Source: Hyphochytrium catenoides (taxonomy: Eukaryota > Sar > Hyphochytriomycetes > Hyphochytriales > Hyphochytriaceae). Taken from it: 64,000 bases of DNA. The stretch lies in NCBI GenBank assembly GCA_900088475.1, contig FLMG01004035.1, positions 1 to 64,000 on the forward strand. Direction: 5' to 3'. The translations under genes and the position numbers were made by a program. This document shows, piece after piece, positions 1 to 15,926 of this stretch. The notes below the pieces were generated by a model. It was given only the letters and a program-made list of their open reading frames with translations, did not search any database and had not been told where the DNA came from. Every line of letters starts with the position of its first letter. Position 1 is the stretch's first letter.

Positions 1-261
1 GAGAGAGAGAGAGAGCGAGAGCAAGGAAGACAGAAATATGATAGCACAGGTTGAAGGAAGCGGCTCTAACTGATCAGCACACGTGAAGAGAAGTGAGAAT
101 GAAAGCTTGAGGAGCCCATGACGAGTCTTCACCCCGCTCTTCCTGGCAGGATGAACGGAGGGCTAGTGGTTAGGCAATAATCCCTGTCGTGTCTCTTCCT
201 TCTTTCTCAATCTCTCCCTCGACTCTTCTTTCAATGCGCTCTTCAGGCCGGAGTCTCGCTG

Positions 262-4364
<4,103 letters not shown>

Positions 4365-5108
4365 TGTGCTTTCTTCTAACCTCAGGCTAGTACCGCCAAC
4401 TACTCGAAGACTATCCTTGCAGCTCCTCCGCTCGGCGTCTAATGCCTATGACATACTCGCGGATAAAGCAGGTGGAGGGGACTATTGAGAAGAAGTGGTA
4501 GACGGGGGGAAGCCTGGCTAGTGCTTCACTAGCTTTCGGTCCAAGGGGCCGCATAAATGTGCTCATCACCCAGTCAAAAACATCAAGATTCTTCTCCTAG
4601 ACGATCTCATAGACTCCAGAAAAACCTCAATTGTCTCGCAACCTCTGTGCTGCTCGAGTAATGAGCAAGCGAAAGCTCCACTGTGCGGATTCTGCGTCTC
4701 TAAAAGCAGAGATTTTCAGACAAATCTGCTGCTGATGAAGACGAAGCGACAACCAAAAGCACAAGAATTTCAGAACCTAACTTGATAACTAATCCTAAGA
4801 GATTTAAGGTTATCACCATATCGACGAGGATTGATTTTGGAGACATGATCTTTTGGCTCTTGGGCGTTATTACTGGTCCTAGTCTGGCCTTTCATCTTCA
4901 CTTTCTTTTGATGCTTTCTGAGTACTCCGCGGGCCTGGCGCTGCGTGGACAACCTCTTCAGTTCCCGATGGTGGTCCCGGCTGGTGGCGCGGCTTTGCTT
5001 GTTGACCTAGCTCTACCCTTCTTGGGCTGATGCTACAGAATCGGGCTGCCCTTCCTTGGGACAGAGTACTGAGGCTTTCTGACGAGAGAATGGGCTCATT
5101 TTAGAACT
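4365..5108. promoter_or_regulatory. Intergenic region between two divergent genes
   Basis: This 744-base stretch separates the starts of the JmjC gene (leftward) and the IMPACT-type gene (rightward), so it should hold both promoters. I see no clear TATA box or repeat. A short leftward two-exon reading frame (5099 to 4770) can be drawn but its start would lie 10 bases from the start of the rightward gene, so I do not accept it. Confidence 0.4.
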
Positions 5109-5926
5109 ATGGCAGACACCAAGAGCGGTGGAGAGGCGATCGAGCCTGGGGGTGAGGATAGCACTTCGGATCTGACTTCTAATCAACCCACAGCGGTGCA
5201 AGGGTTGAGGAACTTTATTCACGGCAAGGCTGAATGGTTCCAACGATGTAGATATCAAGGCCACATCACCGCTGTCAACTCTCCGGAAGGAGCTCTCGCC
5301 GCGGCTCAAACCCTTCGCAGCATCGACAGATGGCAGAAGTGCAAGTCGATCGTTTATGCCTTTCGGATAGAGACACCGAGCGGCGAAGGTAGGTGAATAT
5401 CAGCCTTTAGTCTGCTGTTCGGGACCAGCTGTTTAGAATGAGCAATAGTGCAGGAAGGCTACGATGACAACGGCGACCCGGGGTCTGGGCAGAAAGTGTT
5501 ACACTTCCTTCAGACATGGGACGCCCGTAACCTCGCTCTTCTGGTTACAAGGTAAGCCTCTATACTGCAAACCTAACTTCTACACCCGCAACATGTTTGA
5601 TGACGGCATCAATCGTGCTCATATCAGACATCAGAGAGGTCCGATGCACCATCTTCTGGCAGAGCGCTACAGAGTTGTACTAGAGCGAGCGAAAGATGTA
5701 ATGCTGAAGTGCTATGAGGTAGGTGAAGACATAGAAAGCTGGCAGAACGAACAACGCTAATACGTAATGGGCTACGTAGACTGTTGAAGAACCTGAAAAA
5801 ACTGACTCTCCAGAGCTGCAACCCAAACCAGTAAGGCCGGAGATGAGCGATGAGAGTTCTACTATCAAGACAAACACTAGACCACCCCGAAGTCGTATCG
5901 TTGCTAATGACTGGGCCAGCTTCTAA
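5109..5926 (+). CDS. IMPACT/YigZ-family protein (UPF0029 domain), 203 aa
   Basis: Four exons: 5109-5388, 5458-5551, 5628-5718 and 5780-5926, total 612 bases, in phase throughout. The centre matches the Impact/UPF0029 domain: FQRCRYQGHITAVNSPEGA, then CKSIVYAFRI, then GYDDNGDPGSGQKVLHFLQ and the strand NLALLVTR. In IMPACT and yeast Yih1 this domain competes with Gcn2 for Gcn1 and so damps the amino-acid starvation response; bacterial YigZ shares the fold. Here there is no recognisable N-terminal RWD domain, so the protein looks closer to the stand-alone YigZ form. The usual W-(Y/F)-G-G segment after the VTR strand is replaced by a divergent Arg/His-rich sequence. The C-terminal 50 residues are Pro/Glu/Ser-rich and not conserved. 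Role in translation control is inferred from family only. Confidence 0.8.
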
Positions 5927-6113
5927 TGAAGCGTCTGTTGGGAGGAGAGAAGAGAGACAATTGCTACTAAGGAAGTGTGAATAAAGAAGACAAATCACAT
6001 TTAGTGTAGCGCTACCAAGTGATCTCACTAGGTCTCCTGCTGAGATATGGGCTTATAACTCTAACAGAGACATTTTTGTGGACAGGACAGGAGCGCTTTC
6101 TAGTTCCTCTGAG

Positions 6114-8053
6114 CTACGCAACGTACGAGACCTCAATCATTTGTAAGGCCGCCAGACCCTCTGTCGTTTCCTTATCGCTGCTTAGAAGAGTGCACTCGAC
6201 CACTTCAGCGCACTCTCCCGCCACGGTCTGGGTCTCGGTACTGTATTTCACAGCTGGAAGGCTTGCAATGAGCCCAAAGAAGTCTTCAAACAAGCTCTCT
6301 TGCTGCGCTCTATCTGACGGCGTCGGGACCAGGCCCAGGTGGTCGGTGTTGAGATCATGATAGTGCCAAACCCCAGGCAATATGGCAGAAGAGTCTTCTT
6401 CGAAGGACTCCAAGGGCCTCGATGCGCAGCCCAGGGGAGCCCGTTGACTGTAGACACTGACGAGTCCATCGTGACCGTACTTCAACCATTCCTTGGGGTC
6501 GAATCCGGGGAATAATTCATCCTTGGCCCATTTAATCTGCGAGTTCTGGAACGATAGCAGCGACCATGCTGCATTCCTTACTCTGCTTAGTGCCCAGCCT
6601 CCCCACGACAACATTCGCGGACTGCTGCTTCCAGCTTCCTTCTCTCTATTGCCGGTGATGCTGAAGTAATAAGTGCTAGCAGAGTCTTGCATCTCTCTAT
6701 TGCGATCCATGACAGCGTGCACACTGAGGTCGTACGCTCCGTTGTCTACGCCCTCGCAGAAAACTCCACCGTGTCTCGCCTTACTGAAGATGCTGGTCAA
6801 ATTTTTCTTCAGGCCTTGTCTCCAGGAAACATTCCAATAATCCAAACCGAAGTCATAAACGCTCTCCTTCAAGATCGTGATGTCTAGAAACTCATACAGA
6901 TGGACCTGACAAAGATTAGATGGAAATGTCAGTCTCCACCGATCAGACTTGAGAACTATACGATATGGCAGCGAGAGAACAGCTACAAAGGGACGGAAAA
7001 GTAAGAGGAAAGATGCAGGAAGTGAGAAAGTAGGCAGAGACGAAAAGCGATGGAGGTTGCAAATATATCCACTTACCCAAAGACCAAGGAAAAACCCCGG
7101 AGAAACAATGTGAGTCTTCACTGGGTCTTCCTTATTTGCTCCTAGCCCATAGACAGAGAGGGAACCATTCAACGGCGAATTGATGGCGGTAACACTGCGA
7201 ATCCAGCGCGCTGAAGTTCCCTGTTCCGCGAAAAAGCCAATTTCGAGATAGTGCTGCAAGACTCTAAGAGTCAGGCCGCCGTAGCTGTGCCCCACCAAGT
7301 GGATCTGACGGTCCGAAAGAAAGAGAAGAGGTTAGGGTCAAATCGTGTTGGATCTTTGCTTCCATATACTTCTACATGGAGACCATTCGCAGTGCCTAGC
7401 TTTATCCTCCTCCTTCCCTCAACTTCGTTGAATTGTCAATAGGCGCACTCTGACTCTATGCATCTCCTGCAATTACTTTGTGCCCTTACCGGATGATCCT
7501 CACCCCATTCAGGAAAGAGGCCCAAGCCATAGTCCTTTCCAAACTGGCAATGGCCAAACTGATCTGCATGCTCTTTTCCATAGTCCACTCTACCTCCCTT
7601 CAGCTGGTAGAATATCTCGCACACACGGTCGTGCACTGAGGCCACAGAGCTGGGAGTGAGGAAAATCTTTCTCAGTTGAGGTTGTGCAATGGCAGCGTGA
7701 CCCCAATAGGCCCTCATAGCCTGCTCAGTCTTGGGTGCCAAGAAGCTAGGAACGAGCGAAGAGAGAAAAGGCACTAATTTAGTACAGCGATTCCGATTTG
7801 CAACTTCGGCCACACAGTCTCAGACGTGTTTTAAGGTCTCTGGTAAATGTTACGCCTTGCTCAATCCAACCTACTGTCGTTCTGTTGCCCTTGAGGTAAA
7901 TATTCCCTGTACTTACCCTGCCACAAAGACCACTGGACAGTCCTTACTATCGCATGGCGTAGAGAGTCCTTCCCAGGCCTTGACTTCTTGGACCGCGCCA
8001 ACTGTTGAGAGGCTTGCTGAAGACTCTGCTGGTGCTTGAATCTGAGGCGCCAT
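6114..8053 (-). CDS. Triacylglycerol lipase, alpha/beta hydrolase (bacterial family I.5-like), 470 aa
   Basis: Four exons: 8053-7917, 7746-7491, 7304-7077 and 6905-6114, total 1413 bases in phase. The start of the core reads PVVFVAGFLAP, then AYWG, then VCEIFYQLKGGRVDYGKEHA and FGHCQFGKDYG. The nucleophile elbow is IHLVGHSYGGLTLRVLQHYL, with the catalytic Ser in GHSYGG. YGHDGLVSVYSQRAP probably supplies the acid, and HDLNTDHLGLVP the catalytic His. This order is that of staphylococcal and thermophilic Bacillus/Geobacillus lipases (family I.5), which hydrolyse triacylglycerols. No clear signal peptide is visible at the chosen start. An in-frame Met 99 bases upstream (8152) is an alternative. 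The C-terminal 60 residues have no obvious counterpart in bacterial enzymes. Confidence 0.85.
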
Positions 8054-9677
8054 GGCGGAAGGATTCTGGCTGCACCGCAAAATGAAGGTGCACGTTGGCA
8101 AGGAGGTTAAAGACTGAAAGAGCTCAGGGCGCTCATCGCGGGGTTGGCACAAAGACTTTTATTTGCAGTGCGGTCCTTTGGAAAACCTTTGTTGCTCGCA
8201 GAGTGATGTTCAAAGAGAGAAGATATGGGAGCGAATGAACCACAACCTACTCCGACCAAACCGGCTGTCTTAGCAGCTGAACCTTGGTCTCGCTCTCCGT
8301 TCCAAGTCTCTCTGTCTCGCCTACAAGTAGAACTCTCTGGCAGGTCATCACGAAGCCCTCACAATAACCTTCCTGCATCCTTCTACCACACCTGACATCA
8401 CACAATAGCCGCTGTTAATATCTATAGACATGACGAAGACACAGTCGGGCGTTGTCGGCGCGACGATGATGGCTCTGCGCTAAATAAATGACAGGGAAGT
8501 CAGGTTTCACAATCTGTCCGCGGTCAGGTTTGGCATCTGCTGTGGGGACTAAGAGAAGCGACCAACAATTTAAGTGGTGTTTAGAATTAGTATTCAGTGG
8601 CCGTCGTGTGCTTTAACTAATAGCTTACTAGCCAATAGTTTTACAAACCTTCTTTGGGCGTATTCGTCGGTAGGATCGGACGGTGGTACGTCACCCGCAA
8701 GCACTTGCCAGCCAATCAGAAGCTACACATTTCTTATGTCAACGCAGACATCCCCCAGGGGAGGTTATCCATCCGCTAACGGCTACCAATCTCTGCGTTT
8801 CGATGAAGGAAGAAGTGTCTGTTGTCGCGCTCCTGCTGCTGAAGCGCGGCAAGCGAGCACTCATTCAGCGCGCGCAGACGAGGAGGGCGCCATCCTATCT
8901 AACTCCTGATTGCACTGCCATGAAGATTCGGTGATGGTGCTACACTTATCTGTCCTTGGAGAGAGAGTCAGAATTGTCCTTGGGGAAAGTAGGTGTCGTC
9001 ACTGTCTAATGAGAGATGATAGCAGGGGATAGCATTCGGCTCGTATGTGAGAAAGGGAAGGGCCACCAAGATTCAGATGAGAGAGTGAATGGGGTAGAGG
9101 AAGAGTTGAGAAAGATCGCTCTGATCGTAATTCTCAAGAAGACAGACGGCGCGGAGCGCAGTTCTCCATTAGAAAACAGTCGCACTCAGGGCCTATGAGG
9201 TGACCGAGAAGTCAGTCTTCAAAGAGAGCTCGTCCAAGATACTTGTATACCAGGAACGGAGGAGCCTGAGGACATATACTCATAGAAAAGTATCGAGACC
9301 CGCTAAAAATTTATGATGGATATGGCATACGAAGTGATAAAGGGGACGATGAGCGAGGAGAAGACGTCAACAAAGGGATGCGGAGAACAGGGAGACAAGA
9401 TGCTAGATTTTTCTCGTCTGAGAACCGTTGTCAGCTTCGTTACTGACCCCAGCATCATACTATGGCCACAGAGCTAGAGCGAAGTAATAGAATGTCTCTC
9501 TATTTGTACACATCAAACACGATGGACACCTGAGATACGGAGATACTGCCATGAGACGTTGCCCATATACGGAGGGGGGAGAAGAAGGAGAGACAAGGAC
9601 AAAGCAAGAGGCTGCCTGGCGCCGTCGTCTTGTTACCTCCATAGTATCAAGAAAGCGTCAGCCTTGCCTTCCGCGCT
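8054..9677. other. Intergenic stretch, no supported gene
   Basis: About 1.6 kb between the lipase start and the 3' end of the membrane-protein gene. Only short reading frames are present on either strand, with no recognisable motif and no convincing splice-linked extension. The part next to 8054 should contain the lipase promoter. Confidence 0.5.
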
Positions 9678-11714
9678 TTAGAACTCCATAGACTCTCGAG
9701 CAAAGAGCATATCTGCCACGGACTCCTCTTTCTCCTCCAGGCGCTCCAAACCTCCAAATGCCCTGGGGCCATGTTCTTGGTCTACCGTATGAGCGCCGAA
9801 GCTTGCGGGTTGGACGACGGTGGTGCCCTTGCACTTAGTCTCTATGAGGCCTGTAGAGTGTCTGATAGGAATTGGAGGCGGAAGGTCTCCACCGCTTCCG
9901 CTCCAAAGCAATAGCTTAGGACCTTCTGTAGCAGAACCTGCGTGAGACGTTGCAATCGTGTTCCGCGAGGAGCCATCTGAAGGGGCAGTGGGAGGAGAAA
10001 TAACACATTGCTCTGCTTCTTGAGGGGGTTTGACGGTCTTAATAGGGAGCGGTGCTATGCTCACAGCCGAGGTAGATAGTCGTGGTAGGCTCTGTCTCTG
10101 ACTTGAGGCCTTGGCCCCTGCGAAAAGCTCTCCATACAGTACGGTTGGCGCAGGAGCTCGTACATCTGTGGCAAACCGGATATCTGTGGCACGTATGAAG
10201 CCCTTAGCAGACATGGAGATGAGAACTATACAAAGAAGTCAAAGATAAGGAAATAGAAGCAAACAGTCAAGCAATACCTTGAGGTACATCTCGAACAGGA
10301 TGTATAAAGAAAGCTCTTAAAGGCAAGTAAAGTTGAGGATACAACCATCCGATTCGAGATATATCCAGCTAACATCAAACAGTGACTGTGTCTTGCCTTA
10401 CCATTCTCAAGTGTAGGGGCCTCTCCAGAATTGAGACGTGCCTTAACAGCGGCAATCTTGTGCTGTAGCATTCCGGAGTCTGAGGGCCTTACAATAGACA
10501 ACCTTCCCTCTTTGCAGTAGGCCTCCTCTCCCATTGCAAGGTTGCCGTCTTCATCTCCAGAGAGGTAAAGAAAGTTCGGATCCCCTCCTGTAGAGCTGGG
10601 GCTTACCTCTGAGAAGTACTTGGAACAGTCACTGGAGGGCTGTCGCTGCGATGGGGCTCCGCCCGCGGAGGAGGAGGAGAGATGATGGACGGCCGTGCCT
10701 GCTGCGGCTAATGCTTGATGGGAAGGAAGGTCCACAGTCCGAGGTCCGCCTGGATTGTAGGTTTGCTGTGTAAGACCTGCAGGTTGATGCCACTGTGGAT
10801 GCTTCGTATCCAATGGCGTATGGGCCTTATTGTAGTTAAAGGAACGGTTGATGCTTTGCCGGGCCTGTGCTCGTCGGATGATGGAGTCCAACCGCTCATC
10901 TTCTTCTCGCTGCCGCTTGTGCTTGATGATGGCGAAGAGAGCGATGGCAAGGATCAGACAAGCTAGACATGAGCCGATGACAGCGTAAATCACTGTGTAG
11001 TCTCCCTGATTATCCTTGGTCCCCTCTTCCTCAGTCGACCCTCCGGTTGACCCCTGATTCTTAGAATTGCCTATTTTACTCTGATCTGGTTGATCCGTAG
11101 GGAAGCCATCTGTAGGGGACTCCACCTCAGGCGAGGAAGGGAGCGATCCGGCTGTGCCGCCTTGGTTGGCGGAGTCCGGTGGGTTGACCTCTACCACTGG
11201 AGTTGGCGAGGAAGGAGGAAAGAAAGGGGAAGGAGAGGGAGGAGGAGGAGGAGCGGCGGCGGAGGAGGAGGAAGGAGAGGGTGATGGAGGGGAAGGGGAA
11301 ATAGAAGTAGACGGAGGCGAGGAGGTGATTGGTGGTGATGGCGGGGCTGCTGAGGGAGTACTGGGAGGAGAGGGGGACGGAGTAGGAGTTATGCTAGGTA
11401 TAGACTGCTTAGGGGGAGGAGGAGGAGAAGCCTGTGTGGGGCTGGCTGTGGTAGCTGGTGGCGCAGTTACGGGAGCAGGAGCCGGAGCTGGTTCTGGAGC
11501 TACTTCAGAATCTGCTTGAGGGGCCCCTACTCCTCTAGTCTGTAGGCTTCTTAGCCCTGGTCCTTCGCCGACAACTGCAAGAGTGACTTAAAGTGAGCAC
11601 CATTGCATTAAACAGATAAACATGGGCGATGATATGCCTACCTCCATGACACAAGGTCAAAAGAAAGCCGATAATCAGGCAGTAGCTCAGTTCCCGCGAA
11701 TGTATCCCTTTCAT
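9678..11714 (-). CDS. Single-pass membrane protein with signal peptide and Pro/Ser-rich ectodomain, 597 aa
   Basis: Three exons: 11714-11642, 11574-10402 and 10225-9678, total 1794 bases in phase. Exon 1 encodes a signal peptide (MKGIHSRELSYCLIIGFLLT, then LCHG). The mature N-terminal part is dominated by Pro, Ser, Thr and Ala, with poly-Pro runs and SPSP/PPSPP patterns, followed by an Asn/Gln/Glu-rich stretch. A single hydrophobic helix (YAVIGSCLACLILAIALFAI) is followed at once by the stop-transfer sequence KHKRQREE. The cytoplasmic tail of roughly 340 residues has no known domain. The layout is that of a type I surface protein with an extended, probably O-glycosylated or cell-wall-spanning stalk, as in wall sensors. 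That role is inference from architecture. No kinase or adhesive domain is visible. Confidence 0.75.
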
Positions 11715-11735
11715 CTTGAGGAGGCCCGAGCTTCG

Positions 11736-12092
11736 TTAATATAATAATTCAACAGCTATCGAGCATTCTCCGCGGCACGGCAATAGAGAGATACTAAAAA
11801 GGACAAGTGACGGAGCTGCTGAAGCCTTTGTCGCGATGTTCTCGAGCGCTAACCTGCGTCCTCTGGCTTCAGAAGTCGTCCAAGCGACAATCCCAATCCA
11901 CAGACCGTCTACCTCTTGAGCCCAGGAAAGTGACAGGGCAGCAGGCGGCACGGTTGTCTCTGTCACGGACTTGGCAATGAGAAGGCTGGCAGTGGCGCCA
12001 CCATCAGAAGGAGAAAAGTGTAGGTAACACTGACGGTTTCTGGGCCCTCCTTTGATCCTTGGCGCCTCCCATAGCTTATCTTCCTGGTCCAT
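11736..12092 (-). CDS. Uncertain open reading frame just upstream of the membrane-protein gene
   Basis: An uninterrupted frame of 118 codons with an ATG at 12092. It ends 22 bases before the start codon of the membrane-protein gene on the same strand, which leaves almost no room for a separate promoter. The product has no recognised domain. It could be a small gene, an upstream exon of an alternative transcript, or chance. Confidence 0.2.
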   Translation of the reverse strand: MDQEDKLWEAPRIKGGPRNRQCYLHFSPSDGGATASLLIAKSVTETTVPPAALSLSWAQEVDGLWIGIVAWTTSEARGRRLALENIATKASAAPSLVLFSISLLPCRGECSIAVELLY

Positions 12093-12223
12093 GACGACTG
12101 GCTCTAGATCTCTCTGTAACCAACAGAAAGCTTCAACGTAGCGTTAACGGCTATCCGACAGAAACATTGCACAAAGGAAACATACAACTCCCCGCGAAAT
12201 ACCCATAAGTGATACAGGGGAAA

Positions 12224-12239
12224 CTTCTACTAGTAGAAG
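12224..12239. repeat. 16-base perfect palindrome
   Basis: CTTCTACTAGTAGAAG equals its own reverse complement. It lies in the interval between the 3' end of the F-box gene and the start of the membrane-protein gene, so it could be a dimer-binding operator-like site or chance. Confidence 0.5.
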
Positions 12240-12613
12240 CTTTCCATAGTTTCAGCGGGCCAAGACTTTTTCCCAAAATTTCCCAAGGTTGTCCGTTACA
12301 CTTTTGTATCTAAAAAAAGATCTTTTCCTTTCATTGCCTGATGTTCGTATGGGTGAAGCCTGTCTAACATTGGCTGAGCTTGGCACAGGCCAGGAACTAT
12401 TCTCTCACTAGCGCGCAGTAGTGATTGGCTGCCATGGCGATGAAAGAGAGGTCAACACTCCTTCAATTGCCACTCTACCAGCCGAAGATTCGAGACTACT
12501 TCCCCTGCCACTGGCCCCTTCATTGATAGGAGAGTGGGGTGACCAGTTCGAATCAGCGCTATATTCCAACATAGTAGCGTGGCAGCGGGAAATGTACTCC
12601 CCCTAAACGGTGT

Positions 12614-15600
12614 CTAGATGTCTAGAAGACAACCATGCCGGTCTATAGAGGCGAGATAGCTGCGTAGCTCCATCTCAGAGACCTTCAACAGTAATTGAGG
12701 ATAATGTTAGTGACGCGAAAAATCCAGCCGAGGAGAGATCCTACCCTGTTGCATCGTCGGAGCCCTAAATATTGAAGCAACGGGCACTGGTCCAGGAGCG
12801 CGTAGATCGCCCTTGTTGTGACCTTACCAAAGTACATTGTGAAGTCCCTAAGCTGTTGACAGTGGCTTGATATGTAGATTAAGCCATCATCACAAATAAA
12901 CTGCCCGTACAACGGAGTTAGAAGCGCACATCTAAAGCGTCTCCCTTTCTCTTTGCGGACGCTGAGCAGATGACACTTTTAAGATAATGGATTTCTGGTG
13001 TCGCCTTCCTATGTTGACTTTGGTCTTGTCCCAACCAACCCCACCGCTTACAGTCCTTTCTCATTCACATCTTTTCCTTCTTCTTCTTTTGGTCTCGCTG
13101 TCCTTCTGCTCTCTCTCTCTCTCTCTGTTTCTCTCTGTTTCTCTCTCTCTCTCTACGTCCCTCTCGCTCTCTCTCCTTCCTCTGCGTACTGTCCTGCCAG
13201 CGCTTACCTCTTGACGGCTAAGATCCAAAACCTGAAGGCTGTTCAACTGGGCAACAAACAACTCTATATGAGGATCGCTTATGGGCCGCTTTCTGTCGCG
13301 TTTCATTTTCAACCTCACTTTGGATAGTGTAGCAAAGTAACCTCTCTGATGACTTACCGATGATTGGTCACAAAACCAAGCTTCAAGGAGACCAATGAAG
13401 AACTCCAACTGCTACTACCTTCCTCCGTCTGCTGTTCCTCTAGCTTCAGTCGCGCGAGTGTGAATGCTTCATCTTGAATGCGGCAGTGAGTGAGGTCAAG
13501 ATCTTCGAGAAGCCGGCATTCTGAGGCAAGCACTTGCTACGAGAGCGAGCAAAAAGTTAGAAGAATCCTTGTGACGGAATGATGGTGAAAAGGGCACTTA
13601 GCTCAGAGAGAAGGGGTACGGAGACGACAGAGAAACTTTTGGTAGAGAAGAGAAAAGCCGGAGAAGAAGATGCTGCAGAAGGGACACTAACAAAATGGCT
13701 CCAGAAAATAAGCGCTGGCGTGCACCATTGCAAGTACCCTCGGATCAAGGCCGGGATGAACCTATGATGTTTGTCGAAACCCACCAGAGCTTGCTTGAGC
13801 GGTTCCAAGGTTCGAAGAGTGAGCCGTCTAAGGTAGCGACAGCCCCGTGCAAGGCACTTTATGCTGTACTCTTGCAGGGTCACAAGGTGCAGTTAATTAC
13901 TAGCATGCCAACATTTCTCGAACTCTGTAAGACCTCACCTGAAGTGAAGAAACTAGTGCAAGCCTGCAAAAAAAAGAGTTAGAACATGAGAAGATCCTGA
14001 AGACGATCCATACCAAACCAGAAGGAGGAGAAGAATATACCTCGTAGTAAAGAGACTTCAAGTCAGGACAGCTTTCTCCAATTGCGATCAAAGTGTCTTG
14101 AGATAGCTGAAGGCTAATTGGGAGGTGAAGAAGATAAATGTGGTCAGTACGTACATAACATATCATCCCCTTGCAATTCTTACCCTCGTAGATCTAGAGA
14201 AATCAATCTCGCACCTCGACTGCGCACCAAGGTGACCACGGAGTACTCATGAACCAGGACACTGAGCAAGAAACAGACTCTAATCGGTAAGCAAGAACAA
14301 TAACACAATAGCAGCATGTCAAGGTGAGTGGTCATGAACGATGCCGCCCAAGCGAAAGGAGTTGAAGCCCAATATGTACGTCCAAGAGATGCAGTGCTGG
14401 AAAGAACGAGAATCGCAAGAAGAGTCTTACCATTTCCTAAGATCTAAGGTGTGCAAGCTCTGGCAGTTCTCGGCGATGAAGAGCACCTCTGAGTCCGTGA
14501 TCTTCATGCAGCCATCTAGGCATAAGACCTCTAGGGAAAGCCGGGACGTATTGACAATGGCTCTAAGAGCTTCTGGGCGCAAAAGGCGGCATTGGCTGAA
14601 GCTGAGATGCTTTATGCTATCGCAGTAGAGGGATATAGGTCCAGCTGCACTACGGATACCAGCAGAATCATTGGATTGCATACGGACCGGCAGCTTATTA
14701 AGAAAGGAAAGCAACAGGAAAGTAAGGAAGAGAGGAGTGACAACGATTACCATAAGAGCGGCAGAGAGAGGATCAAGGAAACCAATATGAACGAGCGCGA
14801 CGGATGAGTAAGAGGCAAACCAGAAGAGACAGGATGGCTTGCAACATCCAATGAAATTGTAAGGAAAGCAGAGAGAAAGCAGTAGCTTCAGAGCACACAT
14901 GCTCTAGTTGAGTAGTGCAAGCTGGGCAAGTTACGCGGGCATCCCCTCTCTTGTTGCTTACGCACCGGTTGACCATCCTCGTTAGCAGCGAAAGATCTAT
15001 ATCCTGCAGTTGTCGAAGGAACTCCGTGCAAAGTCCCTTCCATTGTTTAGAGATGGAAAGGAGGAGAAATATCTCCTCGATTCGCAGGAAGGGAAGGACA
15101 GAGAGCACGAAGACGGAGTGATGGAGAAGCTGTTTGATGGCAGACGTTGCGTCCAAAGAGTGAGGGGAGAAAGCTTCCTTCGTCGGGTCGGAGGATACTT
15201 CGCCCTTCTTTTGTCGACTGCCATGTTCCAGTTGCCTACGTTTTTTTGAATGCAGTGGCTGCTGACTAGCCTGGCTATCGGGCTTACTCCTCTTGCTTGT
15301 GACCCTCTTCTTACCATTCGCTGCATCTCTCCGGGCTGCATTGGGTCGCACAGCTACTGCTTGTTTTGCTTTGGACTTGCTCTGTGCTACCGGCTTGGTC
15401 TTGCTCTGCGGGAGTTTTCTCTGCATCTGACCATGTTTCCCTTCTTGGACCCTCTCTCCCTCTGGTGAGAAGACCGTAACCCGTGCCTTTGCTTTGCTCT
15501 TACTTCGAGGCCGTCCAGGTGGCATCCCATCCCGTGTTTTTGGCGTTGCTTTAGCTCTTGCTGAAGCCTTTGATTTGACCGCTGCACGTCTCTTGGCTGC

Positions 15601-15926
15601 TCCTTTCTGTGCTTTGGCCATTGAGGACACTCGGGTAGTGCCCTGCTCACTAGAGACGTTTGAGGCTACCTTTTTACGACTCTGTACCTTACTAGAGCTG
15701 CCGTGGGGTAGAGACTTTCCTTTTTGTTTGGCACGAGCTGTGAGGCGAACCTTCCCCGCTCGTTTCACATCTTTTGCTGCTGGTTGACTCTGACCAGCAG
15801 GAGGTTGCCATGATGCACGGCCAATGCTAGAAGCTTCCGTGTCCTTCAGTCCTTTGATCTCTCCTCTGTCAATAGTTGAACGTGCGGGCCGCGGCAGGTC
15901 CGTAAGTCTACGGAGACGTTGCTTTG
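12614..15926 (-). CDS. F-box/leucine-rich-repeat protein with long basic N-terminus (5' end in assembly gap)
   Basis: Eight exons: beyond 15926 to 14962, then 14693-14431, 14113-14041, 13868-13785, 13536-13419, 13263-13208, 12900-12745 and 12682-12614, all in phase. The N-terminal 270 or so residues are very rich in Lys, Arg, Ala and Ser and include an AT-hook-like core (PPGRPRSKSK). An F-box-like segment follows (SVLPFLRIEEIFLLLSISKQ, then WKGL). The rest is a string of cysteine-containing LRRs of the FBXL type: SIKHLSFSQCRLLRPEALRA, LEVLCLDGCMKITD, LLEDLDLTHCRIQDEA, LQVLDLSRQE and LLQYLGLRRCNRV. Such proteins are substrate receptors of SCF ubiquitin ligases; the LRRs bind the target. The basic N-terminus suggests nuclear or chromatin targets, which is inference. 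The frame stays open into the N gap, so the start codon is missing. Confidence 0.8.
13109..13175. repeat. (CT)n-rich microsatellite inside an F-box gene intron
   Basis: Imperfect CT tract on the + strand, hence GA on the coding strand of the F-box gene. It lies between the exon ending at 13208 and the exon starting at 12900. Confidence 0.8.

Noticed and set aside
4770-5099. Small leftward two-exon gene of about 88 basic residues
   Set aside because: Phase is consistent across one intron, but its ATG would lie 10 bases from the start of the well-supported divergent IMPACT gene and the product has no recognisable feature.
11090-11519. Rightward Gly/Glu-rich frames
   Set aside because: Antisense of the Pro/Ser-rich stalk of the membrane protein.
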